Positions 22,401 through 34,283 of a stretch of DNA of 64,000 nucleotides are shown one piece after another. The position numbers were made by a program, and so were the translations under genes. The notes beneath the pieces are model-generated. The model saw only the letters and a program-made list of their open reading frames with translations, did no database searches and was not told where the DNA came from. This stretch comes from Mariannaea sp. PMI_226 (Eukaryota; Ascomycota; Sordariomycetes; Hypocreales; Nectriaceae). The stretch is from positions 1,302,001 to 1,366,000 of the forward strand of contig JANFOG010000007.1 of NCBI GenBank assembly GCA_024336345.1, written 5' to 3'. The stretch's first letter is position 1, and each line of letters opens with the position of its first letter.

Positions 22401-25005
22401 AACGTGCCAAAGGTAGGTTTGACGAGACTATCAAGGTAGCGGCAGCATCGTCGATCGCTCATGTAAGCTGGAGGCCGCGGAAGCATTGGTTGCCTAACCG
22501 CCTGAGCAAACATCGGCCTAAATAGTGGTTACCTTTAAAGACACTCCCAGGCAGTAGCAAAGAGGAAGGGAATTTTCCTTGCCTCCAACAATGACTGTGA
22601 ACCTATGGCGAGATTCGTCACTCCATCTCTTGCGCGTCTACTCTCCTGTCTTAGTTTATGCTCACATATTTCGGCATTGCCGCTTCACAGCCCTCACGCC
22701 TCATAGTTGATGACGCTTATGCTATTGTTTTTAGACATAGGACTTTTGTTCCATATGTGCGTCTTGTTCACTAGCACTGGATGATAGACCCGGCTAGACT
22801 GGATCTATGCTGGCAAGAGGCTAGCAGGGCAGCGTCAGGTCTAGGGGGAAAATATGTGAATCTGGATCTTGCAAAGGTGCCGAGGAGGGCGTTGGTAAGG
22901 TTATTCTAATTTCGAACCAATGCCCCATCGATCGCGATACCGGTATTTTTCGAGAATGCTAGTATAGGAGGAAGAATTAGCCTCCTTGATGTGATTTAAC
23001 CCATGAACAGGTAGGAATCCGCTTTTCTGATGCCCTTTCTTTACCTTTTATCTCGTTGTAGCGGCACTTGGACCAGCTTGAAAAGGTCTCACTGATTCCC
23101 AAGTGATAAGTTGCAGCATAATTGACGATACTGGCAGACACCAGGGAGGAGCCTGAAGTTGTCAATAAGCAAGGAGTACCAATGGTAGTGATCATAAATA
23201 AAGTGTGTTGACATATAATTATTGGCAAATAAACAGATAGATAGGGTCTCTAGTAGCAATGACTATAGTTTTTACACTGAAGGGAGGTGAAGTTGGTCAG
23301 TTCCCTATTTAGTAACATGCTCACGACATTGACGGGTGGTGCGATAGGGTAGATGAACATGCGTGTCAATCCATGCCACCAAACAACAAGCGGGCTCGGT
23401 GGGAGGATTAGCGATAACAAGCTTCTATACTAAAGAGCTGAATTCAACGTATATTTTGGATTACTTAGATAAGATGTAATAAAACAGTGGTTCTACTTTC
23501 GATCAAGGTAAGGACACTTATTTGTGAATTCAGAAAGAGACCTAGGCCATTCACAAACTCACGATTGGATCATGCCCTTTTCAGTGCAGCTTAAGACCGA
23601 TCAGACGTTGGTGCCTGGGCGAGGAGAATAAATTATTTACAAAACTATAGGTTAAAAAACGAAACGCGAGAATAGTTCGCCAATTCTAAACGATCACTTA
23701 GTTCACAAGGATGATCTGGGCATTGATCTTAAGTGTGCGATACCAATTGATGAAGTCATCACTACATGACCTCCTATTACTAACCACTCAGCTTCAGCTC
23801 AGGCGAGAGAGCATTCAGTCGAACACATTGCGCCGCCTCTAGGCCTCCCGCTCGGCCGTGTTTGATACTACCTTCATGCGACGCGACTTTCCGAAGGGCG
23901 CGAACTCGGGGGGTTAAATGCCGGATGTCGCTCTCTGCCTCTGACACGGCAAATGGCTCTACTCAGTGAAGTAAATAGTGCAAAATACCGAATACGATAT
24001 TTTTTTCGCGAAACATGGCGGACAAGGCATCTTCATACTACCGAATATATCTTGTTTTGCCCGGACTTTTTTCACTTTTTATACGATTTGCGATTTGTGT
24101 TTCCATTTGATCAAATGGTTCTCTTCATTTCTATGTAATTTGTTTGGCTAATTTCCTTCTCTTTCCAGATTCATGGTGTGGCTATTCTAAGCCGCCTATC
24201 GCGACCATTTCGCACCACGTCCTCCCGCATCACGAGACCTACGTTAGTAGGTAGTTTTAGGCGTAGGGACAAACTAGCTTTTATAGTTATCTTTTATTAA
24301 TAAATGGACCTCCTTTTATAATCCGAAAAGCCCTTGCCTTTATAAAACCTCTTTTTTGCAGGGCCTTTCTAGTTATATAGATTAGGACCTTTTATTGGTT
24401 AGAAGCTAACCTTACGAGCTTTTCGATTGTCTAGAAAGCCTACACTCTTTTTCCTTCTTCTTTTTTCCCTATTATATATATATATCTCTCTTTCCCTTTT
24501 CTTCTCTATACTCCCAGATTCTACCTATTTTCAAAAAATATTATAATGTAGGATAGAAAGTTAGAAACACTAGAGCAAATAAGCTTTATATAGTAATACT
24601 AACCCCAATCCAAACCCTAATGGATCTATTGGACCGGAGGCATTTGAGGACCAGGAAGATGGTTAAGTGCTGTAGTGCCGCTGATTTTCTTGACTATGAT
24701 TCATTCCGAGCAACTTGATCCTACTTATGATCATATATGGTCATACGCCTCAGACAGTATGGTATAGGTATATGGACAATATGAGTAATATATGGTTCAA
24801 CTAAACCATACGATTATGGTTAGAAAGCCTGGTATCATGATTTAATGACCTATTTAAACCAGACTAAGATAAATTGAGTGGACACAAAAACAAAAAAGAA
24901 CCGCCTAAGCAATGAACAGTCTCAACCCCCACATCGATCGTCAAACAGACATGCCAGGTCAAGAGATCGAACCTTAGGCCTTTCCCTCTATGCGTTTATA
25001 TGTTC
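19479..25005. other. Gene-poor stretch
   Basis: About 5.5 kb with no frame that shows a known domain or a splice-supported gene. Short open frames near 20.0, 20.7, 21.1 and 22.1 kb have no protein-like character. It contains the dispersed repeat copy at 24.0-24.2 kb and an AT-rich, pyrimidine-rich part at 24.25-24.55 kb. Confidence 0.5.
24035..24240 (+). repeat. Dispersed repeat, copy 1
   Basis: Shares with 40665-40880 the order ATATCTTGTTTT, GTTTCCATTTGATCAAATGG, TCTTCATTTCTAT, then GGCGTGGCTATT-like and CATCACGAGAC blocks. The two copies differ at many sites, so they are old. A piece recurs in reverse at about 18583-18610. Confidence 0.6.
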
Positions 25006-27690
25006 TCAGCGTAGTAGAGCCCTAGACTTCTTGATATTCTTCCCATCCACTTCCACCGCAACACCTTTACCCGACCAGTCAGCAAGATCCACTTCAATTG
25101 ACTCATGGGGGAGCAGGGTGAAGTAGTTATCCGACCAGGTCAGCGGGGTCACATCGTCGCCGTGTTCATCAACCAGGTTGAGCTGTACGAATACTGCAGG
25201 GACTGGGGCAGGGTTTTTAACCCGAAGCTTCCACTGGCCATAAGTTTTGCCTTTGGACGTGGACAGAGAGATAGTCACCTTTTCCATCTTGTCCAACGCA
25301 GTGAAGTTGGCCGACTGTTTGACGTCGACGGAGTACCATGTCGTGGTGGTCCAGTCTACTATGTCCTTCTGTTTGGATAGCCAATACGCGTTGCGGCTGA
25401 GTACTGTGTCCCCGTCTTCATCAACCAATAGCAGCCGAAGCACTCCGACATCTTTGATTTTCTTGATCGAGCTGCTAATGTCACCAATCTTGTGAGATTT
25501 ATTGGGCTCTGTGGTGAAGCGAATCTTCTGACGAGAGATGCGCTCTCCGTTCAAACCCACCAATTCCACGTGAACGAATCGCGGACCAGATTGTTCAAGG
25601 GAGTGGTTGATCAACCAGATGAAGCTGCTAAAGTAATCATAGGCCACATGTTCAACTCTATTGGCAATCTTGGTGCCGAAATATGATCCAGCTGGGTGGA
25701 GATAGTAGTCAAACTGGTTCCAATGAAGACTCGGCCAGGCATTGTTCAGCATCCAGTAGATGAGACCCGTGGCTGGATGTGAAGCGCTCCATTGGCTTGA
25801 CCAACCCTCATACTCAGAGCGAGTTGCTTCGTAGTCCATCATTTGTGCATTCATCAGGTAGTCGTCTAGGGATGTAGGCTTGCCGTATCGTGCAAACAAC
25901 CCTTTATTGTAGATGGACCGATCGTAAAACTGAGACGTGTCTTGTGACATATGATAGAGGCCCTTGTTTGGCTTCTTCCATAAGTCCTGCATGTCTGTGT
26001 CGGTCAGAAATCTGGTCAGACTTCCCTTGGTCGGGGTTCCCACGCCTGCGCCTTGCTCGGATCCAAATCCAAAAGAGGATCCAGACCTGTTAACAGTCGG
26101 CTCTCTGTCGTACCAATAGACTGGCGGGACCCAATCATAAGGCCCCTCCATCTTCATTCCAGAGGGGCCTAGAAGCTCTGGATAACCACGCTTCGCAGCC
26201 GATGCGATGACCGGGACTTGCCATCCGGCATCGTGCAAGCCGTCGAGATATATCTCCGTGGCCAGGTCATCGGGCCAATAGTCGCTCCCCACCAGGAAGG
26301 CGATGAGACTTGGGTGGGTTTGCATCATGGCCGCCTCGTGTCTCATGGAAGCGTTGGCGGTCTCGTAATCAGCCTTGTGCCATAGAGGCGGGGGGTTCTG
26401 GAATAAGTCCTCATTGTACGGCCAATCCTCCCATCGATCGCAACACTCCCAGCCAGCCATGACCATGATGCCGAGCCTGTCGGCGATATCGTAGAGTTGA
26501 GGCTGCTCCATTTTCCCTTCGAGGCGGATAGTATTCATGCCCATATCCAAAACATAGCGAGCTATATGCTCAAAATGTTGCGGGTCCCACCGTAGAAACA
26601 TGTCGGCTGAATAGCCGCCGCCTCTGATCTGAATTGGATAGCCGTTTACTCGGAACAAGGTGTCGTTATGCGAATTGACCTCAGAAGTGACAGTTCGGAT
26701 GCCAAAACTGGTAAGAGGGCTGATATCAGAAGTGTCGGATCCGACAGAATAGGTCATCTGGGCTGAGTATAATGGTTGCCCGCCCCAAGCTGCTGGCCAC
26801 CAAATTTCTGGATTTTGGATCTTTTCAGAAAGCTCAACCGTTCTTGATTCCTTGGCCCCAAGGCGGAATGTTTTGGTAAGCACCTTTAGCAGTTCGCCTT
26901 TTGGATTCCTGATGTCGACTTTGCCGACGAATTCAATTGCCTTATTGTCCAGGTTCCGAGCTTGAGCTCTAACTGTGATGACTGCGTGGTAGGTTTTGCT
27001 TTGCTCCACAGGAACATCCATATTGACAAGCACGCTCACGGGGCCCATGTAGACGTCGCCTGTCTGCTTGATGGTGATATCCCTCCACACTCCAGTGCCA
27101 TTGTCGGGCGGATAGGGGTTCCAATCGACAAATCCGACGGCAAAGTCATACTGGTAGTTTGCAGGATAGACCTTGACCACGAGTGCATTTTCCTTGCGCG
27201 CAAGAGGCGTAATGTCGAACGTATGGCCGCCATAGGCACCGGACTGTGTGACATTGTCGGCAATTCGCTTGCCATTGAGGAACAAGTCTGCAGCGGGGGT
27301 GATTCCGTTGGTTTGCAGAAAGTAATGGCGCTTTGGTTGGTGCTTGACTGACAAACTGAACTGATTCCGGTACAACCAGGGAACAGAGAACAGACTCTGG
27401 TCGAAATGCGCAAGGTTATCAGAGTACCAGAGACCATCAGGGCCATTCACGTCATAGGTGCCTTCGGCCAGGAGACACGCCATCAGAGTACACCGGGAAA
27501 CGGGTGCATGATGCCAGGACGAAGTGTTGACTCCTGGGAGAGAAAGGGCTGCAATGTTTTTGGGGACTTTACGCAACTGCTGAAAGTCCCAGTTGGGGAT
27601 CGCATCCAGTTGACCTGGGACAGTCGCCAGGGGTTGGTCGTAGACAGCGGCTACAGCCGTGCCAAATAAGAATGGCAAAAAGGAGAACAT
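25006..27690 (-). CDS. GH2 exo-beta-D-glucosaminidase, secreted
   Basis: Intronless frame of 894 residues from ATG 27690. A signal peptide (MFSFLPFLFGTAVAA) is followed by the glycoside hydrolase family 2 order: sugar-binding domain (about 70-210), immunoglobulin-like domain (to about 330), TIM barrel (about 330-620, starting near FRVNGYPIQIRGGGYSADM) and C-terminal beta domains. FLVGSDYWPDD puts Ser469-Asp470 where most GH2 enzymes have Asn-Glu; Asp as the general acid is the mark of exo-beta-D-glucosaminidases (EC 3.2.1.165). The nucleophile is probably Glu545 in GSEQGAG. The enzyme releases glucosamine from the non-reducing end of chitosan. Length matches fungal members of about 890 residues. 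The Zn2Cys6 regulator at 28.5 kb is transcribed divergently and may control it. Confidence 0.9.
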   Translation of the reverse strand: MFSFLPFLFGTAVAAVYDQPLATVPGQLDAIPNWDFQQLRKVPKNIAALSLPGVNTSSWHHAPVSRCTLMACLLAEGTYDVNGPDGLWYSDNLAHFDQSLFSVPWLYRNQFSLSVKHQPKRHYFLQTNGITPAADLFLNGKRIADNVTQSGAYGGHTFDITPLARKENALVVKVYPANYQYDFAVGFVDWNPYPPDNGTGVWRDITIKQTGDVYMGPVSVLVNMDVPVEQSKTYHAVITVRAQARNLDNKAIEFVGKVDIRNPKGELLKVLTKTFRLGAKESRTVELSEKIQNPEIWWPAAWGGQPLYSAQMTYSVGSDTSDISPLTSFGIRTVTSEVNSHNDTLFRVNGYPIQIRGGGYSADMFLRWDPQHFEHIARYVLDMGMNTIRLEGKMEQPQLYDIADRLGIMVMAGWECCDRWEDWPYNEDLFQNPPPLWHKADYETANASMRHEAAMMQTHPSLIAFLVGSDYWPDDLATEIYLDGLHDAGWQVPVIASAAKRGYPELLGPSGMKMEGPYDWVPPVYWYDREPTVNRSGSSFGFGSEQGAGVGTPTKGSLTRFLTDTDMQDLWKKPNKGLYHMSQDTSQFYDRSIYNKGLFARYGKPTSLDDYLMNAQMMDYEATRSEYEGWSSQWSASHPATGLIYWMLNNAWPSLHWNQFDYYLHPAGSYFGTKIANRVEHVAYDYFSSFIWLINHSLEQSGPRFVHVELVGLNGERISRQKIRFTTEPNKSHKIGDISSSIKKIKDVGVLRLLLVDEDGDTVLSRNAYWLSKQKDIVDWTTTTWYSVDVKQSANFTALDKMEKVTISLSTSKGKTYGQWKLRVKNPAPVPAVFVQLNLVDEHGDDVTPLTWSDNYFTLLPHESIEVDLADWSGKGVAVEVDGKNIKKSRALLR

Positions 27691-28499
27691 TGTCGGACCG
27701 TTGATCCAATACTGTTCGGCGACTGATGAAGTTCAGAGACGACCATGCACCGCGACACCGCTACATTATATAAGTCACGGGGGATGCAGTCCACGTCTAT
27801 AATGCGCCACGTAGGGTTCTGATTGGCTGGCTGTGGTCATACAACATAATTGACAAGCCAGTCCAAGCTCAAGTTCAGAATGTGCTACGTTACCGCAAGG
27901 CTGAATCCCTGCTTCGGCTCACTCCGGTTTGAGCGGCCCGCAAGGTGCTGCACTAGAACCTTATACAGTGGCTCCGGAAAAGTCTCACATGGTCACTAGG
28001 TATGATGTTCTCACCTAGGATTTGATAATAGCTGTTATATACTTAAACCTATAACAATGTAGTTCAAAATCCCCCAAGAGCTAATATACTAGAATATCTC
28101 TTATTTGAGCATCTTTTATTTTAAATTCGTATTAGAATATTGAAAAATTGTAAGTACATACTAAGGAGCTCTTTTAGCTACCTGGAGACGTGGTGGAACT
28201 TTTTGGAGCCACGGTAGTTACGCCCTCACCTAGGCCCTACAGAGACTAGAGGACTCCCCGCGCTTACATATCGGACCGTGCGCGTGCTTTGCTATTGGTC
28301 AAACAGCTCGAAGGAAGTTTATGCTGATCTCGCGGAACTGCGTATTTACATTGCTTACATGTCGGGAAATGACGAAGGGAACGGGGAGGTCGTGCTCTAT
28401 CGTCCGGCCCGCGGTATTTATCCGGCCCGCTTTTGCCGGATCGTCGCCTCCACATACGGCCAGGCCAGCGCAAACATCACACGACACTCCAGGCTAGCT
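27691..28499. promoter_or_regulatory. Divergent promoter region of glucosaminidase and Zn2Cys6 genes
   Basis: The 809 bp between the two start codons must hold both promoters. A 249-bp MITE occupies its middle, leaving about 275 bp next to the glucosaminidase gene and about 285 bp next to the regulator gene. TATATAAG lies at about 27767-27774, about 80 bp upstream of the glucosaminidase start in its direction. Confidence 0.55.
27966..28214. mobile_element. Tc1/mariner-type MITE
   Basis: The left end CAGTGGCTCCGGAAAAGT and the right end read in reverse (CCGTGGCTCCAAAAAGTT) form imperfect terminal inverted repeats of roughly 28 bp, with one gap. TA dinucleotides flank both ends (27964-27965 and 28215-28216), as expected for a TA target-site duplication. 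The 249-bp interior is AT-rich and codes for nothing. I saw no second copy in the window. Confidence 0.7.
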
Positions 28500-30603
28500 A
28501 TGGAAATCCAACGATGCCTTGTGTCTAGAGGCCACTCTTCCGAGGCTGGTTTCGATGGCAGGTCCCGCAAAGCTTGTGGTAAGGCGGGGAGCTCAAGATA
28601 TCGCTCGAGCATGTCTAGATCAGTGCTAACCTGGCCCAACAGTCAGTTGCAGACGACGAAAGGTGCCGTACTCATAACACGGATCAGATTCTACTACGTG
28701 TTGGGTTGTTACTGATTCACCGCGTCGCTCAGATAAAATGCAGAGTTGATCATGGGGTACCTTCATGCCGAAGATGTACTCAAGTAGGGGTCCAGTGTGT
28801 TTTTCTTCCCCGAGCAAACGTAGGCCTTGTTCCTCATATCTCATCGGCCCAGACTGATTACAACCCGCCATACGCAGGCCACTACGCTCAACATTTCGAA
28901 CTCGAGACCGACCGCAGATCCAGCGATCGTCGAGCCCGAGGTCCAATCTTTTGACAGCCAGGTTCTGTGGAGACTGAAGAGAATAGAAGATCATGTTGGG
29001 CTTCCAGACATTGACGATGCCAATGTACAGAGCCGTAGCCATAAACAGCCCCTGATAGATGCTGACGCAGACATCACCGATGATGCTACCATCAAACCTC
29101 TTTCCGATTCAATTCGGGCTCTCAAATCGACATGTTGTGGCCACGCCAGCGACAAGATATGGGATGCTTCGCTCATCAAGCAATTATGGACAACGTATGT
29201 TTCTTCTACCTCCTACTTTGCTTCAGATCTTATGGAGAGCTCTGACTCACGCCTCGATAATCTGGTCAGTTTTCATGATACTATGTTCGAATTCCATTTC
29301 CTCCCAGCAAAGCGGACATTCTCGTCACCGGCGCCGGTACTACTAGCTGCCATGCTATACTATTCCAGCACACGAAGTACCTTTGGCAACGTGGAACTGG
29401 CCCCAGACTACTTGTCTGTTTTATGTATGGCCATTTCGCAGCTTTGTGTGCCTCCGAGTGTCATTGGCAGTAGGCCCATCGAGCCGGAAAAAGCCGAGGA
29501 ATGGGCCTTTGAGACAATCCTGGGCATCATTCTCGCCGGTCTATTGAGAGAGGGAATGAGTATAGAGACGGGTATCTGGATTTCTGTCGCATATGGTCTG
29601 ATTCTCGAACACTGTCCACCAACCACGACCGAATCCTCCTTGGAATGGCACAGACTGTTTACCGGTCTTCAGGTAGTTTGGCCACTGTTCCCGGCTGCCG
29701 TCTAGTATTTTCTGACCACTCTCAGATCGTTGACCTGGAACATGCATCCGTTCACCTCTCATATCCTGTCGTACCCATTGTAGCTCCTTTCGAGTGCCTT
29801 CGCATATCTCCACATGACCATATCTATCGACTCTCCCACATGATGCACACTGGTCTATCCCACTTTGCAGGTAGGCGTCTCCCAACTTTATGGTCGGGTC
29901 TTTTTAGCGAGGCACCCGCATTATCCCGAACAACCGCCGCAGCTACAGTTCCTTTCAGCGGCGTTGACGCAGCGGTGATTCGCGATTGGGCTCGACAGCT
30001 AGATGATTGGCTTGTCTCATTCGGGGCCCAACAGGACGGGCCTGCAAGCCAGAGACGGCTGGTTATCCGGCAGTATGTCCTCCACCGCGTCTTGGTGCTC
30101 TCGGTCTACCTGCCTGCTAGAGGGAGTGACCTATTCTCAGGAACAACGCCAAAGGAACAGCACGAGCTTCTCATCTCTGCGCGAGATGCTGTCAAGCTTC
30201 GGCTGACGGATGAGTCTATTTGGGCCAGTTTCGACTTGGTTGTCATCACCTGGGCAGCCTTGATTGTAATTCAGGGTGTGCAAGGTGGATTCGGGGAGCC
30301 TGATGGTAAGTCGCTCGTTTTGTGCATGGTACTTGGTGCTTACAAGGATTATTATGCTAATGAATTTCAGACTTGGATAACGTCAACCTTTATTTAACTA
30401 TGCTATGCGAATCCCCGGTAGAGTGCTCTGGTATCAATGATATGCTGGCAAATAGACTGAAGCAGAAACTTGAGGGGATACAAGTACCACCCACAGGAGA
30501 CCAGGACCTGCTTGAGCTTGACGGACCGTTTGACACATCTTGGTTCATCTTCAACCAGGGCAGCCTGCAATCGGATTTTGATCTACTGCTATATAATCAA
30601 TGA
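28500..30603 (+). CDS. Zn(II)2Cys6 transcription factor
   Basis: Six exons: 28500-28578, 28643-28662, 28733-28819, 28878-29672, 29726-30305 and 30371-30603, giving 597 residues. All introns have GT-AG ends and phases agree. The first two introns split the zinc cluster, which assembles as ACVSCRRRKIKC followed by PSCRRCTQVGVQC, with all six Cys of a fungal binuclear zinc cluster DNA-binding domain. The rest has the helical character of the fungal regulator middle region, with the family-like stretch ISARDAVKLRL ... WAALIVIQGVQGG near the C terminus. The 20-nt second exon is unusually small. The gene is divergent from the GH2 glucosaminidase, so it is a candidate local regulator of chitosan or glucosamine use; this is inferred from position only. 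Confidence 0.8.
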
Positions 30604-31098
30604 TTTTTGGGTTGTGTGTGAGATACAACGAACATCCAGTGACATAATGATGCTTCGAGCATTCATTCTGTATTGTTTTGACTGACCATACATCTCAACA
30701 CAATCCAGAGGTCTGCCTATTCAGATTAACACTCATAACATGGCGATGGCTGATAGCGTTCTGTAGGAGTGCTGCCAGATATCAGCTCTCAGCAGGCCAT
30801 AGTATGACCTGAGCGTTGTATATGTCTACTTCTATCTCAAAGCTTTAGGTAGAAGTCTTTAAAGTCGCATACTTACTGAGGTACGCATGTCTTGCTGATG
30901 TGATGATAGCAGGGCGAACTTTAAATTCCACAGTGTAAACCAGGTACTTGGCAGATTGCGGACTCTATCAGGCACAGCTGCTAACTCAGGTGGCGGCGAG
31001 TTAACAGCAAAGCCCCTACACAGTCTGTATACCAATTTGTGGGTTGTTCAACATTGCGATCAATGCAGCCCCGCCACCGGTCCGATCCTTTTCAGCTG
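30604..31098. other. Intergenic
   Basis: Downstream of the regulator gene. No gene or clear repeat seen. Confidence 0.4.
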
Positions 31099-31538
31099 TC
31101 ATCCTGATTCTTGCTCGCGACTTGGTCCAATCTCCCTAATCTCACACAACGCTTGCCGCAAGTGATTCTCAAACCCTGGGAAGAAAGCAAACAAGGATCT
31201 ATCCACATCAATATCGATGGCATGCTGCGTAACGGCACCATCTCTGTCCAAAATGGCCTTTCCATGCCAACCCAGAAAGTCCCTTAGACGCCCATTTAGC
31301 CATAGATCAAGTGCATCAAACCTAGTCTTGTATGACTCACTGAGCTGCGTGACAAAGTGACTGCTGACCTCTTGGATCTTGTCACTATCAACAATGAACT
31401 CCTAGGCAGTGTTCCTAGCCCAGTCGAGAACATCAGGGAATGGTCCATGGCTGAGGAAAGCGGGGCAGATTCGTTGGCTGGTAATGACATGGGCGTTACA
31501 TAGGACCCTGGCTAAAACAACGAAAGCGTGCAAACCTA
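31099..31538 (-). pseudogene. Unrecognised gene relic
   Basis: A minus-strand frame reads in a protein-like way: LHAFVVLARVLCNAHVI, PFPDVLDWARNTA, a TAG, then VSSHFVTQLSESYKTRFD, LWLNGRLRDFLGWHGKAI, DIDVDRSLFAFFPGFENH, LRQALCEIREIG, ending in TGA at 31099-31101. The 5' side has a good splice acceptor (CTGACATTTAG) at about 31539, so this looks like the last exon of a lost gene, with one internal stop at about 31404. I cannot name the family. No partner exon was found upstream. Confidence 0.4.
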
Positions 31539-32841
31539 AATGTCAGTTACATGAGAAGGTAAACCTGGACCGGACCGGCATTCCCTAGGACCACCCGGGC
31601 CGGAGTTAGCCGGCTGCTCCCTCCCCGCACAAAAGATCCCAGATCATGCTCAGCCTCTATTAGCTTAGCCCCCTGTTAGTATAAGCTGTCTCTTATGTAT
31701 AAAATATAGAGTTTAAGTCTAGGTCAAAAACAGCTAGAATGTAGCAGGGCTAATGGGTCGCCGCCCGTGCGCCGGGGTTCAGCTGTTCAGCTGGGGCAAC
31801 CCCTCGTATTCTCGAGAGACTAGCAAAATCCCTTGAACCATTCATCAGAAAACACTCTCACAATAGATTAAATGGCAAGTTGCTTCAACTTTTATAACCT
31901 TCATAGTATAATGGAAATGCTCTCCACACAAGATAATCTTAGAAATCTATCATTCCGTCATTGGAATTGCGACCTGATGGTAAAATTTTGACTTACTGTA
32001 GGGTAGCAATGACGTCATATTTACAGTCGGTCCCCGACCACAAGGAAAGCCCCAATCCCCCGTTCAAGTGGCAGGAGGCTTGGGAGGGCTAGGGAACATT
32101 TACTGGTAAATTGGCTGTGTAGATGCTCTTTGCTTCAGATGCTACAGGTCGTGATTCAAAGAGGTGAATTCGATTATTATTGTTTAAAAAGAAGCCTAGA
32201 GTGCCCATATAGTCAAATATAGTATTTTTATTCCCAAAATGTTCCTTCATTTCAGTTGTAATAAGTAGTTATCGGGCTTGAAGCTTCGCGGGTGCCCCAC
32301 GCGGCCGTTCACTGCATTTAACATTCGTCCATTTCGGCCGATAATGTGTTATTTTGTGGCTCAGGTTCGAAGAACGCTGCTTATTAGCTAAGATCCTGTC
32401 TCTCCGCTATACCTAATTAGATTAGTCGTGAGCCAAGACTTTCCTTATTATCAGCAAGCAACTTGTCAAACTTCAATCCATCAAATATTCCAAACCATAA
32501 TAACTTATTCCACAGGATAGACAAGATTATAAAACTACATTCATTCTATTGCATTTTCTTATTCTATTATATGTATCATTTTCATTCTGCTCCGAACAAA
32601 TTTTGTACTCTGAACTCACGCGTGAACCCTGACTCCTATATCCCGATGAGATCAGATGCGCATGTAGAACAAATTGAGAGATAGCGATACAAAATATTCC
32701 AAGGTTACTCTTTCACCACTACTAAATTATATATGGCCGCAGACCATTGAATCGCATCAAAGTCCAAAAAACTGTCGGATTCGCGCCATTTTAGATGCAA
32801 TTCTCGTCAACCGGCCCGACTTCTCGACGCGGTTACCTTGC
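31539..32841. other. Intergenic
   Basis: Contains a GC-rich patch (CGGACCGG / CCGGGCCGG) near 31570-31610. No gene is supported. Confidence 0.4.
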
Positions 32842-34283
32842 TTAATCTGCTGCACGCCTAAAACAGTTTGTCAGCAATACAAATTCCTCCACTGATGGCA
32901 AAGGTACATGAGAAGTTTGGGTTTGTGGATTTCTTACCGATTGCTGCATATGCCAGATTGTCTGTTCAAATATTTCTTGTTAGTGACAAAAGCTATTAAG
33001 GCTACCAGATCCAGGAGACGATGTTTTTCATACCTGCGTTATAGACACCATTATCCCAGCCTTGATTATTAGCCTTTGCCACACAATTGGGCCAGAAGTA
33101 TGCTTTCATTTCACTCAAGACCCAGCCAGCGGCTATATCACGTGAACCTCCACCATCCGAAACGCTGATTGGAATCGTATCCATAGGGCATTGGTCCGGG
33201 TCCGTGTGTGTGCATTTAGGCACTACTGTTTGAGTATGTGTGAGCTAGGCGTTGAATATTAGCTGGACTCACTCAGTCGAACTTCACCAGTTTGACACTT
33301 ACTTCATGAATCAGCAAGTGGTCAAGCCTTGCCTCAGCATCCATCGGTGTCTTCTTCCCAAGTAGCAACGCCACACCCCTTCTTCCCCCATTCATGAATT
33401 TCTTCCAATTCTTAATTGCCCAGGAACCAGGGTAGGGTGAAGCCTTGATCGACTGAAGGTACCAAGGGCATATCTGCATATAAGACTGTCTGGGTCTCTG
33501 AACTTAGTTAGTGTGAGGCAGCAATTGAGCATTCAGCTTGAAAATGAAATCCACACAAACATACCGGGAGGTTGACTACAAATGCAGAGACGTGTGCCAG
33601 AGGGCCAATGCAGTCCTTTAACTCGCTCTTTTCTATTGTAATATGGTGAACTGTTTCCTGTTTATTAGCGGTGAGCCATATTTCGTCGTAGCATATGTCT
33701 CACCAGGATCAAATAAGGTATCTTTTTGTAGAACCTTTTGTCGTTCTCCATTCATTGTTACCTCTCTGTAATGGGGCTGGAAATGGTCCGTATTGCAGAA
33801 GATTAACTTCAAAAGTATCACGAGTCAGCTTGTTGGCCTTATGTTGATGGCCACTGGAATATACGCACTACATTTGCCCAGCCATGATCGTTTCTATACG
33901 GTTCTTGTGGGTTAAGGCTATTCCCCACCCTGTCGAGGAACAACCCAGCAAGCTGGGTCCTTTGAATATTGCCGAAAAGATACGTGCCTAGATCTCTAAT
34001 GTTGGGATCAAGAGATCCCTCAAATTCGTGAAACTTTTTCGCGGCGTCGCGGGCCAATGACATTGCACTTGTGACACCTTTTACCATGGCTTCGTTTGTT
34101 TGCGCTAAATTAATCATTATCAATTACTGAATCAATAATTGCTTGAGCGGGAAGGGTATTGTTGGAAGGTTACTGACGATCCGTTGTGCAAGATGGATGA
34201 AGCATCCAACAGTTTCCCTGGCTTATGGCGAGCAAAAGGATGATGGCAATTTCCATCAGCGGAAGATGGCATGAAACGAACAT
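32842..34283 (-). CDS. Secreted HELTH-motif metallopeptidase-like protein
   Basis: Eight exons on the minus strand: 34283-34178, 34104-33869, 33806-33704, 33650-33565, 33497-33303, 33244-33034, 32961-32938 and 32891-32842, giving 336 residues. The N terminus (MFVSCHLPLMEIAIILLLAISQG) is a signal peptide or anchor. An intron falls inside the zinc motif: HLLIHE at the end of exon 5 joins LTHTQ of exon 6 to give HELTH, an HExxH site. The next intron junction gives NADNLAYAA, the NADN(Y)AYF-type motif of deuterolysin-like and lysine-specific metalloendopeptidase-like fungal proteins. Residues before it (CNTDHFQPH, GPLAHVSAFVVN) have no known role. The first donor (GTCAGT) and the short exons 7-8 are the least certain. 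It lies divergent to the Cys-rich secreted gene at 35.5 kb. Confidence 0.7.

Noticed and set aside
32355..32375. GGTTCGAA, a possible tRNA B box
   Set aside because: No A box or cloverleaf around it.
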